Origin: Pukyongiella litopenaei
Lineage (GTDB): Bacteria > Pseudomonadota > Alphaproteobacteria > Rhodobacterales > Rhodobacteraceae
Length of the DNA: 64,000 nt
Reading direction: 5' to 3'
Assembly (NCBI RefSeq): GCF_003008555.2
Contig: NZ_CP027665.1
Location: 3,596,001-3,660,000 of the forward strand
Below the pieces are notes generated by a model. It made no database searches. It was not told the origin of the DNA and was given only the letters and a program-made list of their open reading frames with translations. A program made the position numbers and the translations under genes. This document shows, piece after piece, positions 54,539 to 63,875 of the stretch. Position 1 is the first letter of the stretch; every line of letters starts with the position of its first letter.

Positions 54539-54576
54539 TTTGCAACAGTTTCATGTCATGTCGAAGCTGTTGCAAA
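54539..54576. repeat. strong hairpin between the MFS and DUF924 genes
   Basis: TTTGCAACAGTTTC (54539-54552) pairs with GAAGCTGTTGCAAA (54563-54576): 10 perfect outer pairs plus a G-U and three more inner pairs, with a 10-base loop. No T-run follows on either strand, so it is not a standard terminator. It lies in the leader region of the DUF924 gene. Confidence 0.65.
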
Positions 54577-54645
54577 AAGTTACTGGTTTGGCTAAGATTC
54601 CAGTATTTTAGTGTTGTTAGTTGGGGGGCGTTTAGGAGTGGAGCT

Positions 54646-55230
54646 ATGCTCATGGTTGGCCCTGAAGAAGTACTGAGTTTCTGGTTGGATGACGTGGGGG
54701 GCGACAAGTGGTTCGCCCAGGATGCGGCACTGGACGCCGAAATCACCAGTCGGTTCAAGGATGCGTGGGACGCGGCGCGTAGCGGGCAGTTCGGTCTGTG
54801 GTTGACCTACCCGAGCGGGGCGCTGGCCTATATCATCCTCACCGACCAGTTTCCGCGCAACATGTTCCGTGGATCGCCGATGGCCTTTGCCACGGATCGG
54901 GCGGCACTGGCGGCGGCGAAGGTTTCGGTGGACCGGAAATGGGATCTGCGGATCGACGAACCGGCGCGCAGCCTGTTCTACATGCCGATGATGCATTCCG
55001 AGAACCTGTGCGACCAGGAACGCTGCATCCGCCTGATCTGCGAACGGATGCCCGAAACCGGCGCGCAGTATCTCATGCATGCCAAGGCGCATCGCGAGAT
55101 CATCCGCCAGTTCGGCCGGTTTCCCTATCGCAACGACGCGCTGCATCGCGACACCACGCCGCCCGAGACCGAGTTCGTCACCAATGGCGGTTACGGGCGG
55201 ACGCTGCGCGAGTTGCGGATGGCAAGCTGA
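54646..55230 (+). CDS. DUF924 family protein
   Basis: A 194-residue soluble helical protein. Family marks are VLSFWLDDVG at the start, LTDQFPRNMFRGSP, and FYMPMMHSENLCDQERC. The structure type is TPR-like; function is not established. ATG 54646 is chosen because GGAGTGGAG lies upstream and the family pattern begins there. The leader region contains a strong inverted repeat. Confidence 0.9.
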   Translation: MLMVGPEEVLSFWLDDVGGDKWFAQDAALDAEITSRFKDAWDAARSGQFGLWLTYPSGALAYIILTDQFPRNMFRGSPMAFATDRAALAAAKVSVDRKWDLRIDEPARSLFYMPMMHSENLCDQERCIRLICERMPETGAQYLMHAKAHREIIRQFGRFPYRNDALHRDTTPPETEFVTNGGYGRTLRELRMAS

Positions 55231-55247
55231 CCCGGCCCTGATCCGGC

Positions 55248-55267
55248 CCTGACCCGACCGGGTCAGG
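55248..55267. terminator. hairpin between convergent genes
   Basis: CCTGACCC (55248-55255) pairs with GGGTCAGG (55260-55267), with a 4-base loop. It overlaps the stop codon of the minus-strand gene and lies behind the DUF924 gene, so it may act for either strand. No T-run follows, which lowers confidence. Confidence 0.4.
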
Positions 55268-55703
55268 ACGTGGGTGAGGGTTCCGGTGCGGTGCAGCCGC
55301 GCAGTTCTGCCGCCTTGGCGCCAAAGGATTCGGCGGCGGTCGTGATCGCGTGATCGACCAGCCGTTCCGGAGTGCCGGCCAGGTCCCGGAGGCTGTCGCG
55401 CATCTCGTCCAGCTGTGCCTCGATCCGCGCGCTGCTCGCCCCGATCCTGGCCCGCGCTTCCGCGCTCAGTTCGCTGCTGCCGGATTGCAGCGATGCCAGG
55501 TCTGCCCGCAGCCCGGCGACCTCGTCGCGAACGGTCTGAATCTCATCGTTCAGGGGCGCGACGATTTCCAGGTTGCTGGCAAAGTCCACCGCGATCCTGT
55601 CGACGGTTTTCGACAATTGCCACAGCAGGAACAGGCAGACGGCCGCCAGAAGCAGCGTGGCGTTCAGCAAGGCCAGGACAAGGTTCTTCAGCAATCTGCC
55701 CAT
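55263..55703 (-). CDS. membrane-anchored coiled-coil protein of unknown function
   Basis: A 146-residue protein. The N-terminal membrane helix (NLVLALLNATLLLAAVCLFLL, residues 6-27) is followed by an amphipathic coiled coil (about residues 30-125). A short tail with a single Cys closes it. No family is recognised. The ATG at 55703 starts directly before the membrane anchor; the longer frame upstream overlaps the lpdA start on the other strand and looks unreal. It is divergent from lpdA. Confidence 0.7.
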   Translation of the reverse strand: MGRLLKNLVLALLNATLLLAAVCLFLLWQLSKTVDRIAVDFASNLEIVAPLNDEIQTVRDEVAGLRADLASLQSGSSELSAEARARIGASSARIEAQLDEMRDSLRDLAGTPERLVDHAITTAAESFGAKAAELRGCTAPEPSPTS

Positions 55704-55843
55704 CGGGCGGCTCCTCGGTTTTCTTCTGCATTCCGTTGCATTGGTAGCGGGTCGTGGCCAAGCTGCAAAGGGCGTCGCGACGCCGGTGGCGGCTGTTTGC
55801 CCTGTCCGCCCGCGCCGGCCAGAGGGGGCGTTGATGCTCCCGG

Positions 55844-55872
55844 AAAAATAGTTTAACGGTAAACTAGTTTTT
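55844..55872. promoter_or_regulatory. inverted repeat upstream of lpdA
   Basis: TAGTTTA (55849-55855) and TAAACTA (55860-55866) form a perfect inverted repeat with loop ACGG, flanked by A-run and T-run (AAAAA...TTTTT). It is 28 bases before the lpdA start and could be an operator or a transcript hairpin. Confidence 0.45.
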
Positions 55873-55899
55873 CGACCGCCAGACCCAGAGGGGGATACC

Positions 55900-57294
55900 A
55901 TGTCTTCGAAATCCTTTGACGTTGTCGTGATCGGGGCCGGGCCCGGGGGGTATGTGGCCGCGATCCGGGCGGCGCAGCTCGGGTTGCGCACTGCCGTGGT
56001 CGAGCGGGAACATCTGGGCGGCATCTGCCTGAACTGGGGCTGCATCCCGACCAAGGCGCTGCTGCGGTCCGCCGAGGTGTTTCACCTGATGCACCGCGCC
56101 AAGGATTTCGGCCTGAAGGCGGAGGGCGTGGGATATGATCTGGATGCGGTGGTCAAGCGGTCGCGCGGTGTGGCCGGGCAATTGTCGGGCGGGATCGGGC
56201 ATCTGCTGAAGAAGAACAAGGTCACCGTGGTGATGGGCGAGGCGACGATCCCTGCAACAGGCAGGGTCGCGATCAAGACCGACAAGGGCACCGAGGAGTT
56301 GACGGCGAAGAATATCGTTCTGGCCACCGGTGCGCGGGCGCGGGAGCTGCCGGGGCTGGAGGCCGATGGCGATCTGGTCTGGACCTACAGGCACGCGCTG
56401 CTGCCGCCGCGGATGCCGGGCAAGCTGCTGGTCATCGGCTCGGGCGCGATCGGGATCGAATTCGCGAGCTTCTTCAACACGCTGGGCGCCGACACCACCG
56501 TGGTCGAGGTGATGGAGAGGGTGCTGCCGGTCGAGGACGCCGAGATCTCGGCCTTTGCCAGGAAGGCATTTACCAAGCAGGGCATGACGATCATGGAAAA
56601 GGCCATGGTCAGCCGGCTCGATCGCGGCAAGGGCAAGGTCACCGCGCATATCGACCGGGGCGGCAAGGTGGAGAAGCATGATTTCGACACCGTGATCTCT
56701 GCCGTGGGCATCGTCGGCAACACCGAGGGTCTGGGGCTGGAGAAGCTGGGCGTGACGGTCGACCGGACGCATGTGGTGGTAGATGAGTTCTGCCGCACCG
56801 GCGTCGACGGGCTCTATGCCATCGGTGACATCGCGGGCGCGCCCTGGCTGGCGCACAAGGCCTCGCATGAGGGCGTGATGGTGGCGGAACTGATCGCCGG
56901 CCGGCACGCCCATCCGGTGCGCCCCGAATCGATTGCCGGCTGCACCTATTGCCATCCGCAGGTGGCCTCGGTGGGCTATTCCGAGGCGAAGGCCCGCGAG
57001 CTCGGCCACGAGGTCAGGGTCGGCCGGTTCCCGTTCATAGGCAACGGCAAGGCGATTGCGCTGGGTGAGCCCGAGGGGCTGGTCAAGACCGTGTTCGATG
57101 CCAAAACCGGCGAGTTGCTGGGGGCGCATATGATCGGGGCGGAGGTGACCGAGATGATCCAGGGCTATGTGGTCGGGCGCACGCTGGAAACCACCGAGGC
57201 CGAACTGATGCAAACGGTGTTCCCGCATCCGACCCTGTCGGAGATGATGCATGAAAGCGTGCTCGACGCCTATGATCGGGTGATCCACATGTGA
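55900..57294 (+). CDS. lpdA: dihydrolipoyl dehydrogenase
   Basis: A 464-residue flavoprotein disulfide oxidoreductase. The FAD site is VVIGAGPGGYVAAIRA, the redox disulfide is in GGICLNWGCIPTK, and the NAD site is VIGSGAIGIEFA. The C-terminal dimer/His-Glu pair region is TVFPHPTLSEMMHE. It regenerates lipoamide in 2-oxoacid dehydrogenase complexes or the glycine cleavage system. No E1/E2 genes adjoin it, so it may serve as a shared or spare E3. Confidence 0.95.
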   Translation: MSSKSFDVVVIGAGPGGYVAAIRAAQLGLRTAVVEREHLGGICLNWGCIPTKALLRSAEVFHLMHRAKDFGLKAEGVGYDLDAVVKRSRGVAGQLSGGIGHLLKKNKVTVVMGEATIPATGRVAIKTDKGTEELTAKNIVLATGARARELPGLEADGDLVWTYRHALLPPRMPGKLLVIGSGAIGIEFASFFNTLGADTTVVEVMERVLPVEDAEISAFARKAFTKQGMTIMEKAMVSRLDRGKGKVTAHIDRGGKVEKHDFDTVISAVGIVGNTEGLGLEKLGVTVDRTHVVVDEFCRTGVDGLYAIGDIAGAPWLAHKASHEGVMVAELIAGRHAHPVRPESIAGCTYCHPQVASVGYSEAKARELGHEVRVGRFPFIGNGKAIALGEPEGLVKTVFDAKTGELLGAHMIGAEVTEMIQGYVVGRTLETTEAELMQTVFPHPTLSEMMHESVLDAYDRVIHM

Positions 57295-57325
57295 TGCAAT
57301 GCGGGGAGCGCCCTGGCGGGCGCTG

Positions 57326-57360
57326 TCTCCGGCGGGGATATTTCCGGCAAGAGGAAGGGG
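57326..57360 (+). repeat. intergenic repeat copy C
   Basis: It reads TCTCCGGCGGGGATATTTCC followed by GGCAAGAGGAAGGGG and lies between lpdA and the convergent arsC-like gene. It matches the two copies near 38.7-38.9 kb in arrangement. The CTCCGGCGGGG block with ATATTT behind resembles a terminator for lpdA. Confidence 0.6.
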
Positions 57361-57365
57361 CGGGC

Positions 57366-57707
57366 CTAAAGCAGGTCGAGCAGCCGTTCCGGCGGCCGCC
57401 CGATGATCGCCCGGTCGCCCAGGATGGCCAGCGGGCGTTCGATCAGGATCGGGTGTGCGGCCATCGCGTCGAGCAGGGCGTCATCGCTGCTGTCACGGGT
57501 CAGGCCGAGATCGCGAAACACCTTTTCGCCGGTGCGAATCATGTCGATTGGGGCGAGCCCCAGCGCCGCGCGCGCGGTTTCGATCTCGGCGCGCGTGGGC
57601 GGGTCGTCCAGGTAGCGGCGCACGGTCAGAGCGGCGGCGCGGTCTTGCAGCAGCGCCAGCCCGGCGCGGGATTTCGAGCAGCGCGGATTGTGCCAGTAGT
57701 CGATCAT
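57366..57707 (-). CDS. ArsC-family reductase-like protein
   Basis: A 113-residue thioredoxin-fold protein of the ArsC/Spx family. The active Cys10 lies in [10 protein letters not shown], and the arginine of the [10 protein letters not shown] block is present, as in glutaredoxin-linked arsenate reductases. No ars operon is near, so the real substrate may not be arsenate. Its start overlaps the pyrD stop (ATGA), placing it last in a four-gene operon. Confidence 0.85.
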   Translation of the reverse strand: MIDYWHNPRCSKSRAGLALLQDRAAALTVRRYLDDPPTRAEIETARAALGLAPIDMIRTGEKVFRDLGLTRDSSDDALLDAMAAHPILIERPLAILGDRAIIGRPPERLLDLL

Positions 57708-58762
57708 GTCCAGTCTCCGGTTCCGGTGCCGACCGCGTCGGCGACCGTTTCAAAACCGTCACGGGTCAGCAGGGTTTCCAGCCCGGTCGCAATGCGGGCC
57801 GCCAGCGAGACCCCGTGATAGACCATCGCGGTGTAAAGCTGCAGTGCCGATGCCCCGGCCCGGATCTTGGCATAGGCCTGGTCGGCCGACCCGATGCCAC
57901 CCACGCCGACCAGCGGCACCCGGCCTTCGGTCAACCGATGGAGCCGGGCCAGCACGCGGGTCGATTTCGCGAACAGCGGCGCCCCCGACAGGCCGCCGGT
58001 TTCATCCACGTGGGGGCCGTGTAGCCCGTCGCGGTCCAGCGTGGTATTGGTGGCGATCACCGCGTCGATGCCGCTGTCGAGCGCGATCTCGGCGATATCG
58101 GCAAGCTCCGCTTCGTCCAGATCGGGTGCGATTTTCAGGAATATCCGCACCGGGTTCGGCAGCGTGTCGCGCAGTGCGATCACGTCCGCGAGCAGCGCCG
58201 ACAGCGCCGCCTTGCCCTGCAGGTCGCGCAGTTTCTCGGTATTGGGCGACGACACGTTCACCGTCGCGAAATCGAGATGCGGGCCGCAGCATTCGAGCAC
58301 GCGGGCGAAATCGGCGGGGCGGTCGGCGCTGTCCTTGTTGGCGCCGAGATTGAGCCCGACGACCGCATCGCGGGGCCGGCCGGCCAGCCGTGCGGCAATC
58401 GCCTCCATGCCGTCATTGTTGAAGCCGAACCGGTTTATGGCGGCGCGGTCCGCCGCCAGCCGGAACAGGCGCGGGCGCGGGTTGCCGTCCTGCGGGCGCG
58501 GCGTGGCGGCGCCGACCTCGATGAACCCGAACCCGGCGCGGGACAGCGGGGCGATGGCGACCGCGTTCTTGTCGAACCCGGCGGCCAGGCCGACCGGGTT
58601 GGGCAGGTCCAGGCCCGCCAGCCGGGTGCGCAGGCGCGGCGACGTGACCGGGCCGGGCGCCGGTGCCAGGCCCAGTTGCAGCGCCCTGAGCGCGAGCCCA
58701 TGCGCGGTTTCCGGGTCCAGCCGGTGCATCGCCGCCAGTCCGATCCGTTCCGCCAGGCTCAT
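57704..58762 (-). CDS. pyrD: class 2 dihydroorotate dehydrogenase (quinone)
   Basis: A 352-residue FMN enzyme that oxidises dihydroorotate to orotate in pyrimidine synthesis, passing electrons to quinone at the inner membrane. The helical N-terminal extension of class 2 enzymes is present (residues 1-45). Motifs are [28 protein letters not shown] with the catalytic Ser, and [26 protein letters not shown]. It overlaps its neighbours on both sides by 4 bases. Confidence 0.96.
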   Translation of the reverse strand: MSLAERIGLAAMHRLDPETAHGLALRALQLGLAPAPGPVTSPRLRTRLAGLDLPNPVGLAAGFDKNAVAIAPLSRAGFGFIEVGAATPRPQDGNPRPRLFRLAADRAAINRFGFNNDGMEAIAARLAGRPRDAVVGLNLGANKDSADRPADFARVLECCGPHLDFATVNVSSPNTEKLRDLQGKAALSALLADVIALRDTLPNPVRIFLKIAPDLDEAELADIAEIALDSGIDAVIATNTTLDRDGLHGPHVDETGGLSGAPLFAKSTRVLARLHRLTEGRVPLVGVGGIGSADQAYAKIRAGASALQLYTAMVYHGVSLAARIATGLETLLTRDGFETVADAVGTGTGDWT

Positions 58763-59190
58763 CCGAACATGTCCCCGGTCTCGGCCGGTGCGCAGCGGAT
58801 CAGGCGCGAGGTTTCGACGGCGGCCTGCCGATGCACCACGGCCTGCCGATAGACCGGATCGGTGACCATTTCGAGAAAGGCATGGGCGGTCGGATAGCGG
58901 GCCACGAAGATCTCGTCCCAGGTTTCATCGGCGGGGCCGATCAGCATCGCCTGGAACCCGCCGCGCCAGAGGATGACGGCGCCGAGCCGGGCGATGACCG
59001 GTGCGGTTTCGCGGCCGTAATGCGCATAGGCCTGGGCGCCCGTCAGCCCGGCATCGGCCAGCGGGTGATCGGCGGGATAGGCGGCGCGGTCGCGAAACCG
59101 CACGAGGTTCAGCATCTCGATGGGCTGGTCGCGGTCGAGCGCCTTGAACGCCTCGAACCGGGCGCGGTCGGGATCGACATGGCGGGTCAT
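58759..59190 (-). CDS. DUF1330-like small protein
   Basis: A 143-residue protein with a ferredoxin-like alpha/beta pattern of the DUF1330/dimeric alpha-beta barrel group ([13 protein letters not shown], then [19 protein letters not shown]). Function is unknown. ATG 59190 overlaps the preceding stop (ATGA), and its own end overlaps pyrD, so all four genes are probably cotranscribed. Confidence 0.8.
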   Translation of the reverse strand: MTRHVDPDRARFEAFKALDRDQPIEMLNLVRFRDRAAYPADHPLADAGLTGAQAYAHYGRETAPVIARLGAVILWRGGFQAMLIGPADETWDEIFVARYPTAHAFLEMVTDPVYRQAVVHRQAAVETSRLIRCAPAETGDMFG

Positions 59191-59525
59191 GCCATCTCCG
59201 GTGGAAAGACATGGGTGCCGTTTTCCAGCGGCAGGGGCCGGGTCCAGACCACGTCGCCCAGCCGCAGGGCCCGGTAGAGATGGGGAAACAGGGCCCCGCC
59301 GCGCGACGGTTCCCATTTCAGGGCGTCGCCGCAACGATCGGCATCCACCGCCAGCAGCACCAGCCCGGTCGCGCCGGCGAAATGCCGGGCGGCGGTTTCG
59401 GCGGCCTGTGCGGCGGTCGAGAAATGGATGTAGCCATCGGCGAGATCGACCGGCGCCCCGCCGGTTTTGCCCGCCGCCTGCAGCGCCTGCCATTCGTCGG
59501 CGCGGAAAATCTTGTAGATCAGCAT
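59187..59525 (-). CDS. DUF952 family protein
   Basis: A 112-residue protein with the family pattern MLIYKIFRADEWQALQ and DLADGYIHFSTAAQAAETAARHF. DUF952 proteins are small, soluble and uncharacterised; a relation to glutathione transferase-like or ADP-ribosyl-type folds has been suggested only loosely. It is the first gene of the DUF952-DUF1330-pyrD-arsC unit. Confidence 0.87.
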   Translation of the reverse strand: MLIYKIFRADEWQALQAAGKTGGAPVDLADGYIHFSTAAQAAETAARHFAGATGLVLLAVDADRCGDALKWEPSRGGALFPHLYRALRLGDVVWTRPLPLENGTHVFPPEMA

Positions 59526-59656
59526 GGCGCGGTGATGCCGTGGGCGGCGCGGGGAATCAAGCGGCTTTGCCGTGGCGGCCCCGGGTCAGAGGCAAATTGA
59601 CAGGCGCGGGATTGCATCGCACCATCGCGCCAAAAGCTCACAATGGGAGAAACACC

Positions 59657-61234
59657 ATGCCAACCCGCCTGCTCAGCACCGTCGCCGCGCTGGCCATGAC
59701 CGCCGGGGCCGCGGCCGCCGACTACACGCTGACGATCCTGCACACCAACGATTTCCATTCCCGGTTCGAGCCGGTCAGCAAATACGACAGCGGGTGCAGC
59801 GCCGACGATAATGCCAATGGCGAATGTTTCGGCGGTTCCGCCCGCCTGATCACCGCGATTCGCGAGGCACGGGACCGGGCGGAGAATTCGGTTCTCGTCG
59901 ATGGCGGCGACCAGTTCCAGGGGTCGCTCTTCTACACCTACTACAAGGGCAAGGTCGCGGCCGAGATGATGAACACGCTCGGCTATGACGCGATGACCGT
60001 CGGCAACCATGAATTCGACGATGGGCCCGAAGTGCTGCGCGGTTTCATGGATGCGGTCGAGTTCCCGGTGTTGATGTCGAACGCCGACGTGTCGGGCGAA
60101 TCGCACCTGGCCGGCGTCCTGATGAAATCGACGGTGATCGAGCGCGGCGGCGAAAAGCTGGGCCTGATCGGCGTCACGCCGCAGGACACGCCCGAGATCG
60201 CCGCGCCGGGGCCGAACATCACCTTTACCGATCCGGTGGGGGCGGTGCAGGCCGAGGTCGACAGGCTGACCGGGGAAGGGGTGAACAAGATCATCCTGCT
60301 GTCGCATTCCGGCTATGTCGAAGACCAGCGGATCGCGGCCGGCACCACCGGCGTGGACGTGATCGTTGGGGGGCATTCCAACACCTTGCTGTCGAACAGT
60401 TCGGACCGGGCGGCCGGACCCTACCCGACCGTGGTGAACGGGGTGCAGATCGTGCAGGCCTATGCCTATGGCCGGTTCCTGGGCGAACTGAATGTCACCT
60501 TCGACGATGACGGCAATGTCACCGCGGCCGCCGGCGAGCCGCTGGTGATGGACGCCGCCGTGGCCGAGGACGAAACCGTCAAGGCGCGGGTCACCGAGCT
60601 TGCCGGTCCGCTGGACGAGATCCGCAACAAGGTGGTGGCGGAAAGCGGCGCGGCGATCGAAGGCGACCGGTCGGTGTGCCGGGTGCAGGAATGCGAGATG
60701 GGCAACCTGGTCGCGGATGCGATGCTGGACCGGGTGGCCGGGCAGGGGGTGACCATCGCGATTGCCAATTCGGGCGGGCTGCGCGCCAGCATCGACGCGG
60801 GCGAGGTGACGATGGGCGAGGTGCTGGCGGTGCTGCCGTTCCAGAACACCCTGTCCACCTTCGAGATCACCGGCCAGGTCGTGATCGACGCGCTGGAAAA
60901 CGGGGTCAGCCAGGTTGAAGAAGTCAAGGGCCGGTTCCCGCAGGTTGCCGGGCTGAAATTTGTCTGGGATCCCTCGGTGGCGCCGAACGAAGGCCGCGTG
61001 CAGGAGGTCCTGGTGGCCGGTCCGGACGGATACGCGCCGATTGATCCGGCGGCGACCTACAAGGTGGTCACCAACAACTTTGTCCGCAATGGCGGGGACG
61101 GTTTCAGCATGTTCTCGGGCGACGACAAGAACGCCTATGATTTCGGCCCTGATGTGGCCGATGTGACGGCGGAATACCTGTCGGCGAACGCGCCCTATCA
61201 GCCCTATCTGGACGAGCGGATCACGCGCAAGTGA
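59657..61234 (+). CDS. periplasmic 5'-nucleotidase/2',3'-cyclic phosphodiesterase family enzyme
   Basis: A 525-residue secreted metallophosphoesterase. A signal peptide ends AAAA near residue 21. Metal-binding blocks follow: ILHTNDFHSRFEP, DGGDQFQGSLF, VGNHEFDDG, and VGGHSN. The C-terminal substrate domain (about 330-510) has IANSGGLRASI and VTMGEVLAVLPFQNTL. It should dephosphorylate external nucleotides for scavenging. ATG 59657 with GGGAGA gives a clean signal peptide; the open frame upstream lacks one. Confidence 0.93.
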   Translation: MPTRLLSTVAALAMTAGAAAADYTLTILHTNDFHSRFEPVSKYDSGCSADDNANGECFGGSARLITAIREARDRAENSVLVDGGDQFQGSLFYTYYKGKVAAEMMNTLGYDAMTVGNHEFDDGPEVLRGFMDAVEFPVLMSNADVSGESHLAGVLMKSTVIERGGEKLGLIGVTPQDTPEIAAPGPNITFTDPVGAVQAEVDRLTGEGVNKIILLSHSGYVEDQRIAAGTTGVDVIVGGHSNTLLSNSSDRAAGPYPTVVNGVQIVQAYAYGRFLGELNVTFDDDGNVTAAAGEPLVMDAAVAEDETVKARVTELAGPLDEIRNKVVAESGAAIEGDRSVCRVQECEMGNLVADAMLDRVAGQGVTIAIANSGGLRASIDAGEVTMGEVLAVLPFQNTLSTFEITGQVVIDALENGVSQVEEVKGRFPQVAGLKFVWDPSVAPNEGRVQEVLVAGPDGYAPIDPAATYKVVTNNFVRNGGDGFSMFSGDDKNAYDFGPDVADVTAEYLSANAPYQPYLDERITRK

Positions 61235-61237
61235 CGG

Positions 61238-63004
61238 TCAGCGGATCTCGGGCCAGAGTTCGGGATCCAGCCCTGCGATGAAGGGCGCCAGCATGTCCGC
61301 GTGCTGGCGCCATTTTCCCACCGACCGGGCGTGGACCGGCTGGCGCAGCTGGGTCGCGCTGGCGGTCAGGACCGCGCCGTCCCCCTGTTCCGGATGTGCC
61401 ATCTGCGGTGTCCATTCCAGCCCGCAATGCCGCGCCATGGCCTGGCTGGCGGCTTGCGGGTCGGTGACCAGAACCTCGTAGCGCAGGTCGAGAATGTCGC
61501 CGGGAAAGACGCGGTGCCAGTGGCGCATGGCTTCGGCGAACAGGTTGAAACGGTCTGCCATGGCGGCGAGATCATAGGTATAGGCCAGCGCCGTCCCGTC
61601 GAAGATCTCGCGCCACATGGACAGCGCCACGTCGCGCGGATCGCGGCGCAAGCAGATGAAGCGGGCTGCCGGGCAGGCGGTGCGCAGGAACCCCACCAGC
61701 CGGTAGTTTTCGGGCATCTTGTCGGTGTAGTGACCCGCGCCGCCGGTACCGGGCAGCGCCGCGCGATCGGCACGGGCAAAGGCGGCCGCCGCCTCGGTAT
61801 CGAAATCGGCGCCGGTTTCGATCAGCGGCGCCAGCAGCATGCCGGGCGTGGCCCGTTCGCCCATCGCGCGGACATCGCCATGCGCGGCCAGCATCGCTTC
61901 GGCCAGCGTGGTGCCCGAACGCGGCAGCCCGAGAATGTAGATGGGCAGCAGGCCCGCCGCGTCCCCGGCGGCCGGGTGCGGCGCGACCTGCATCCCCGGT
62001 TCGAACCGGGCCAGACTGCTGCGGATATGGGCGCGGTCGCGGTCGCGGTCATGGGGCAGGCGGGTGGCCATGATCGCGTTGGCGTCGCTCAGGTGTCGCG
62101 CCGCCGCGGTGTCGTCCTGTTGCCGGGTTGCGATCCGCGCCGCCGCGAACCCCAGCAATGCGCGGTCCTCCGACCCTTTGGGGGCCGATTTCAGGGCCGC
62201 CGCGACCTGCGCCGCGAGGGTGTTTTCATCTCTGTCCCGGCCCAGCGCCGCCAGCCGCTCCAGCGCGCGCGCATGGCGCGGCGCATGATCGAGGATCGCC
62301 CGATACTGCACTGCGGCGTCGTCCATCCGGCCCGCGGCCATCAGCTGCGCCCCGAGCGCCAGCCGTGCACCGGCATGGGCCGGGTCGCCCTCCACCGCGC
62401 GGCGCGCGAGGGCCAGCGCCTCGTCGTCGCGCAGCAGGCGGGACAGCGGGGCGCATTGGTTGATCATCGCCTCGATGTCGCGGGGGTTGAGGCGCAGCGC
62501 CGCCGCGTGGTCCGACACCGCCTCTGCCAGCCGTCCCAGCCGTTGCCGGGCCAGGCCGCGCAGGTTGTGGGCGCGCCCCTGTTTCGGGTCGGCGTCTATG
62601 GCATGGCCCGCCGCATCCTCGGCGCCGGCCGCATCGCCCGTGGCCAGGCGGGCCTGCGCCAGCAGATACCAGCCGCCGGCATCGCCGGGCTGGTCGGCGC
62701 AGAGCCGCGTCAGCGGTTTCAGCGCCGCCTCGGCCTGGCCGCACAGCACCAGCGTCTGTGCCAGGTTCTTGCGGGCGTCGTGAAACGCGGGATCCAGCGC
62801 CAGCGCCTTGCGGAAATAGCCCAGGGCCTCGCGTTGTTGCCCGGCTGATCCCAGCGCGATACCGGCGAGATTGGCAAAGACGGGATTGGACTTGTGCCGC
62901 CGCATCGCCGTCCTGGCCGATTTGAACGCGGCCTTGTGGCGGCCCTGCCGCAGCAATTGCAGGATCGCGGCGGGCGTGTCGGGCGAGCGTGGCGGATGCG
63001 TCAT
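61238..63004 (-). CDS. TPR-repeat sulfotransferase
   Basis: A 588-residue protein. The N-terminal 290 residues are TPR-like helical repeats. The C-terminal part is a PAPS-dependent sulfotransferase with the 5'-phosphate loop ILGLPRSGTTLAEAML and the 3'-phosphate block FICLRRDPRDVALSMWR. Such proteins are common in marine alphaproteobacteria and may sulfate surface glycans or peptides. Target is unknown. It converges with the 5'-nucleotidase gene, 3 bases between stops. Confidence 0.9.
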   Translation of the reverse strand: MTHPPRSPDTPAAILQLLRQGRHKAAFKSARTAMRRHKSNPVFANLAGIALGSAGQQREALGYFRKALALDPAFHDARKNLAQTLVLCGQAEAALKPLTRLCADQPGDAGGWYLLAQARLATGDAAGAEDAAGHAIDADPKQGRAHNLRGLARQRLGRLAEAVSDHAAALRLNPRDIEAMINQCAPLSRLLRDDEALALARRAVEGDPAHAGARLALGAQLMAAGRMDDAAVQYRAILDHAPRHARALERLAALGRDRDENTLAAQVAAALKSAPKGSEDRALLGFAAARIATRQQDDTAAARHLSDANAIMATRLPHDRDRDRAHIRSSLARFEPGMQVAPHPAAGDAAGLLPIYILGLPRSGTTLAEAMLAAHGDVRAMGERATPGMLLAPLIETGADFDTEAAAAFARADRAALPGTGGAGHYTDKMPENYRLVGFLRTACPAARFICLRRDPRDVALSMWREIFDGTALAYTYDLAAMADRFNLFAEAMRHWHRVFPGDILDLRYEVLVTDPQAASQAMARHCGLEWTPQMAHPEQGDGAVLTASATQLRQPVHARSVGKWRQHADMLAPFIAGLDPELWPEIR

Positions 63005-63071
63005 GGGCTTGGTGTGGCGCGTTCCGCCGGGCAGCGCAAGCCCGACCGCAGCGCGGAAAGGATCGCCGAAA

Positions 63072-63109
63072 CGAAAAGATCCTGCCAGGGCGCGGGCCGT
63101 GGCAGGATC
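63072..63109 (-). terminator. intrinsic terminator of the BI-1-like gene
   Basis: GATCCTGCCA (63078-63087) and TGGCAGGATC (63100-63109) form a perfect 10-base stem. On the minus strand the stem is followed by TTTTCGTTTC. It lies 28 bases behind the stop of the 63138 gene. Confidence 0.88.
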
Positions 63110-63137
63110 CGATGCAGTTTCGGCTGCGTAGGGCGGG

Positions 63138-63875
63138 TTATTCCCGGTTGCCCAGCAGTTGCAGCAGGAACATGAACATGTTGATGAAGTCCAGGTAGAG
63201 GCTCAGCGCGCCCATGATGGCGGCCTTGCCCAGCCATTCCTGATCGCCGGTATGGGCCATCTGCAGGTAGGTGGTCTTGATCTTCTGGGTGTCATAGGCG
63301 GTCAGGCCGGCAAAGATCAGCACGCCCAGCACCGAGATCGCGAACATGATCGCCGGCGAGCCGAGGAAGATGTTGATGATCGAGGCCACGATCAGCCCGA
63401 TCACGCCCATCATCAGGAACGTGCCCATGCCGGACAGGTCTTTCTTGGTCACATAGCCAAAGAGCGACAGGCCCGCAAAGGCGATCGAGGTGACCAGGAA
63501 CACCTGTGCGATCGAAAAGCCGGTAAAGGCGACGAAGATCCACGACAGGCTGAGGCCCATGACCGCGGCAAAGGCGTAGAAGAACAGCTGCGCCCCGGCA
63601 GTCGACAGCTTGTTGATCGCGGCACCGAAGGCAAAGACCATGAGCAGCGGGGCAAACATGACGATCCAGCCCAGGATATTGGGGCTCAGCGTCACCGGAT
63701 CGCGGAACACGGCCAGCAGTTGCGGGCTGGTGCCGACCGCCCAAGCCACCGCGAAGGTCACCAGCATGCCCACGGACATGGTGCCGTAGACCTTGTTCAT
63801 GTGGGCGCGCAGGCCCTCATCAATCTGGGCGGTGCGCGCGCCTGCAGCCGTCCGGATTGTGTCGAATTCAGCCAT
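63138..63875 (-). CDS. Bax inhibitor-1/YccA family membrane protein
   Basis: A 245-residue protein with seven predicted membrane helices (from about residue 30 on). Family marks are the helix-7 region FAGLTAYDTQKIK and the terminal LSLYLDFINMFMFLLQLLG. BI-1/YccA proteins modulate FtsH proteolysis or act as calcium-leak channels. ATG 63875 is chosen because the family start MAEFDTIR begins there. Confidence 0.93.
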   Translation of the reverse strand: MAEFDTIRTAAGARTAQIDEGLRAHMNKVYGTMSVGMLVTFAVAWAVGTSPQLLAVFRDPVTLSPNILGWIVMFAPLLMVFAFGAAINKLSTAGAQLFFYAFAAVMGLSLSWIFVAFTGFSIAQVFLVTSIAFAGLSLFGYVTKKDLSGMGTFLMMGVIGLIVASIINIFLGSPAIMFAISVLGVLIFAGLTAYDTQKIKTTYLQMAHTGDQEWLGKAAIMGALSLYLDFINMFMFLLQLLGNRE

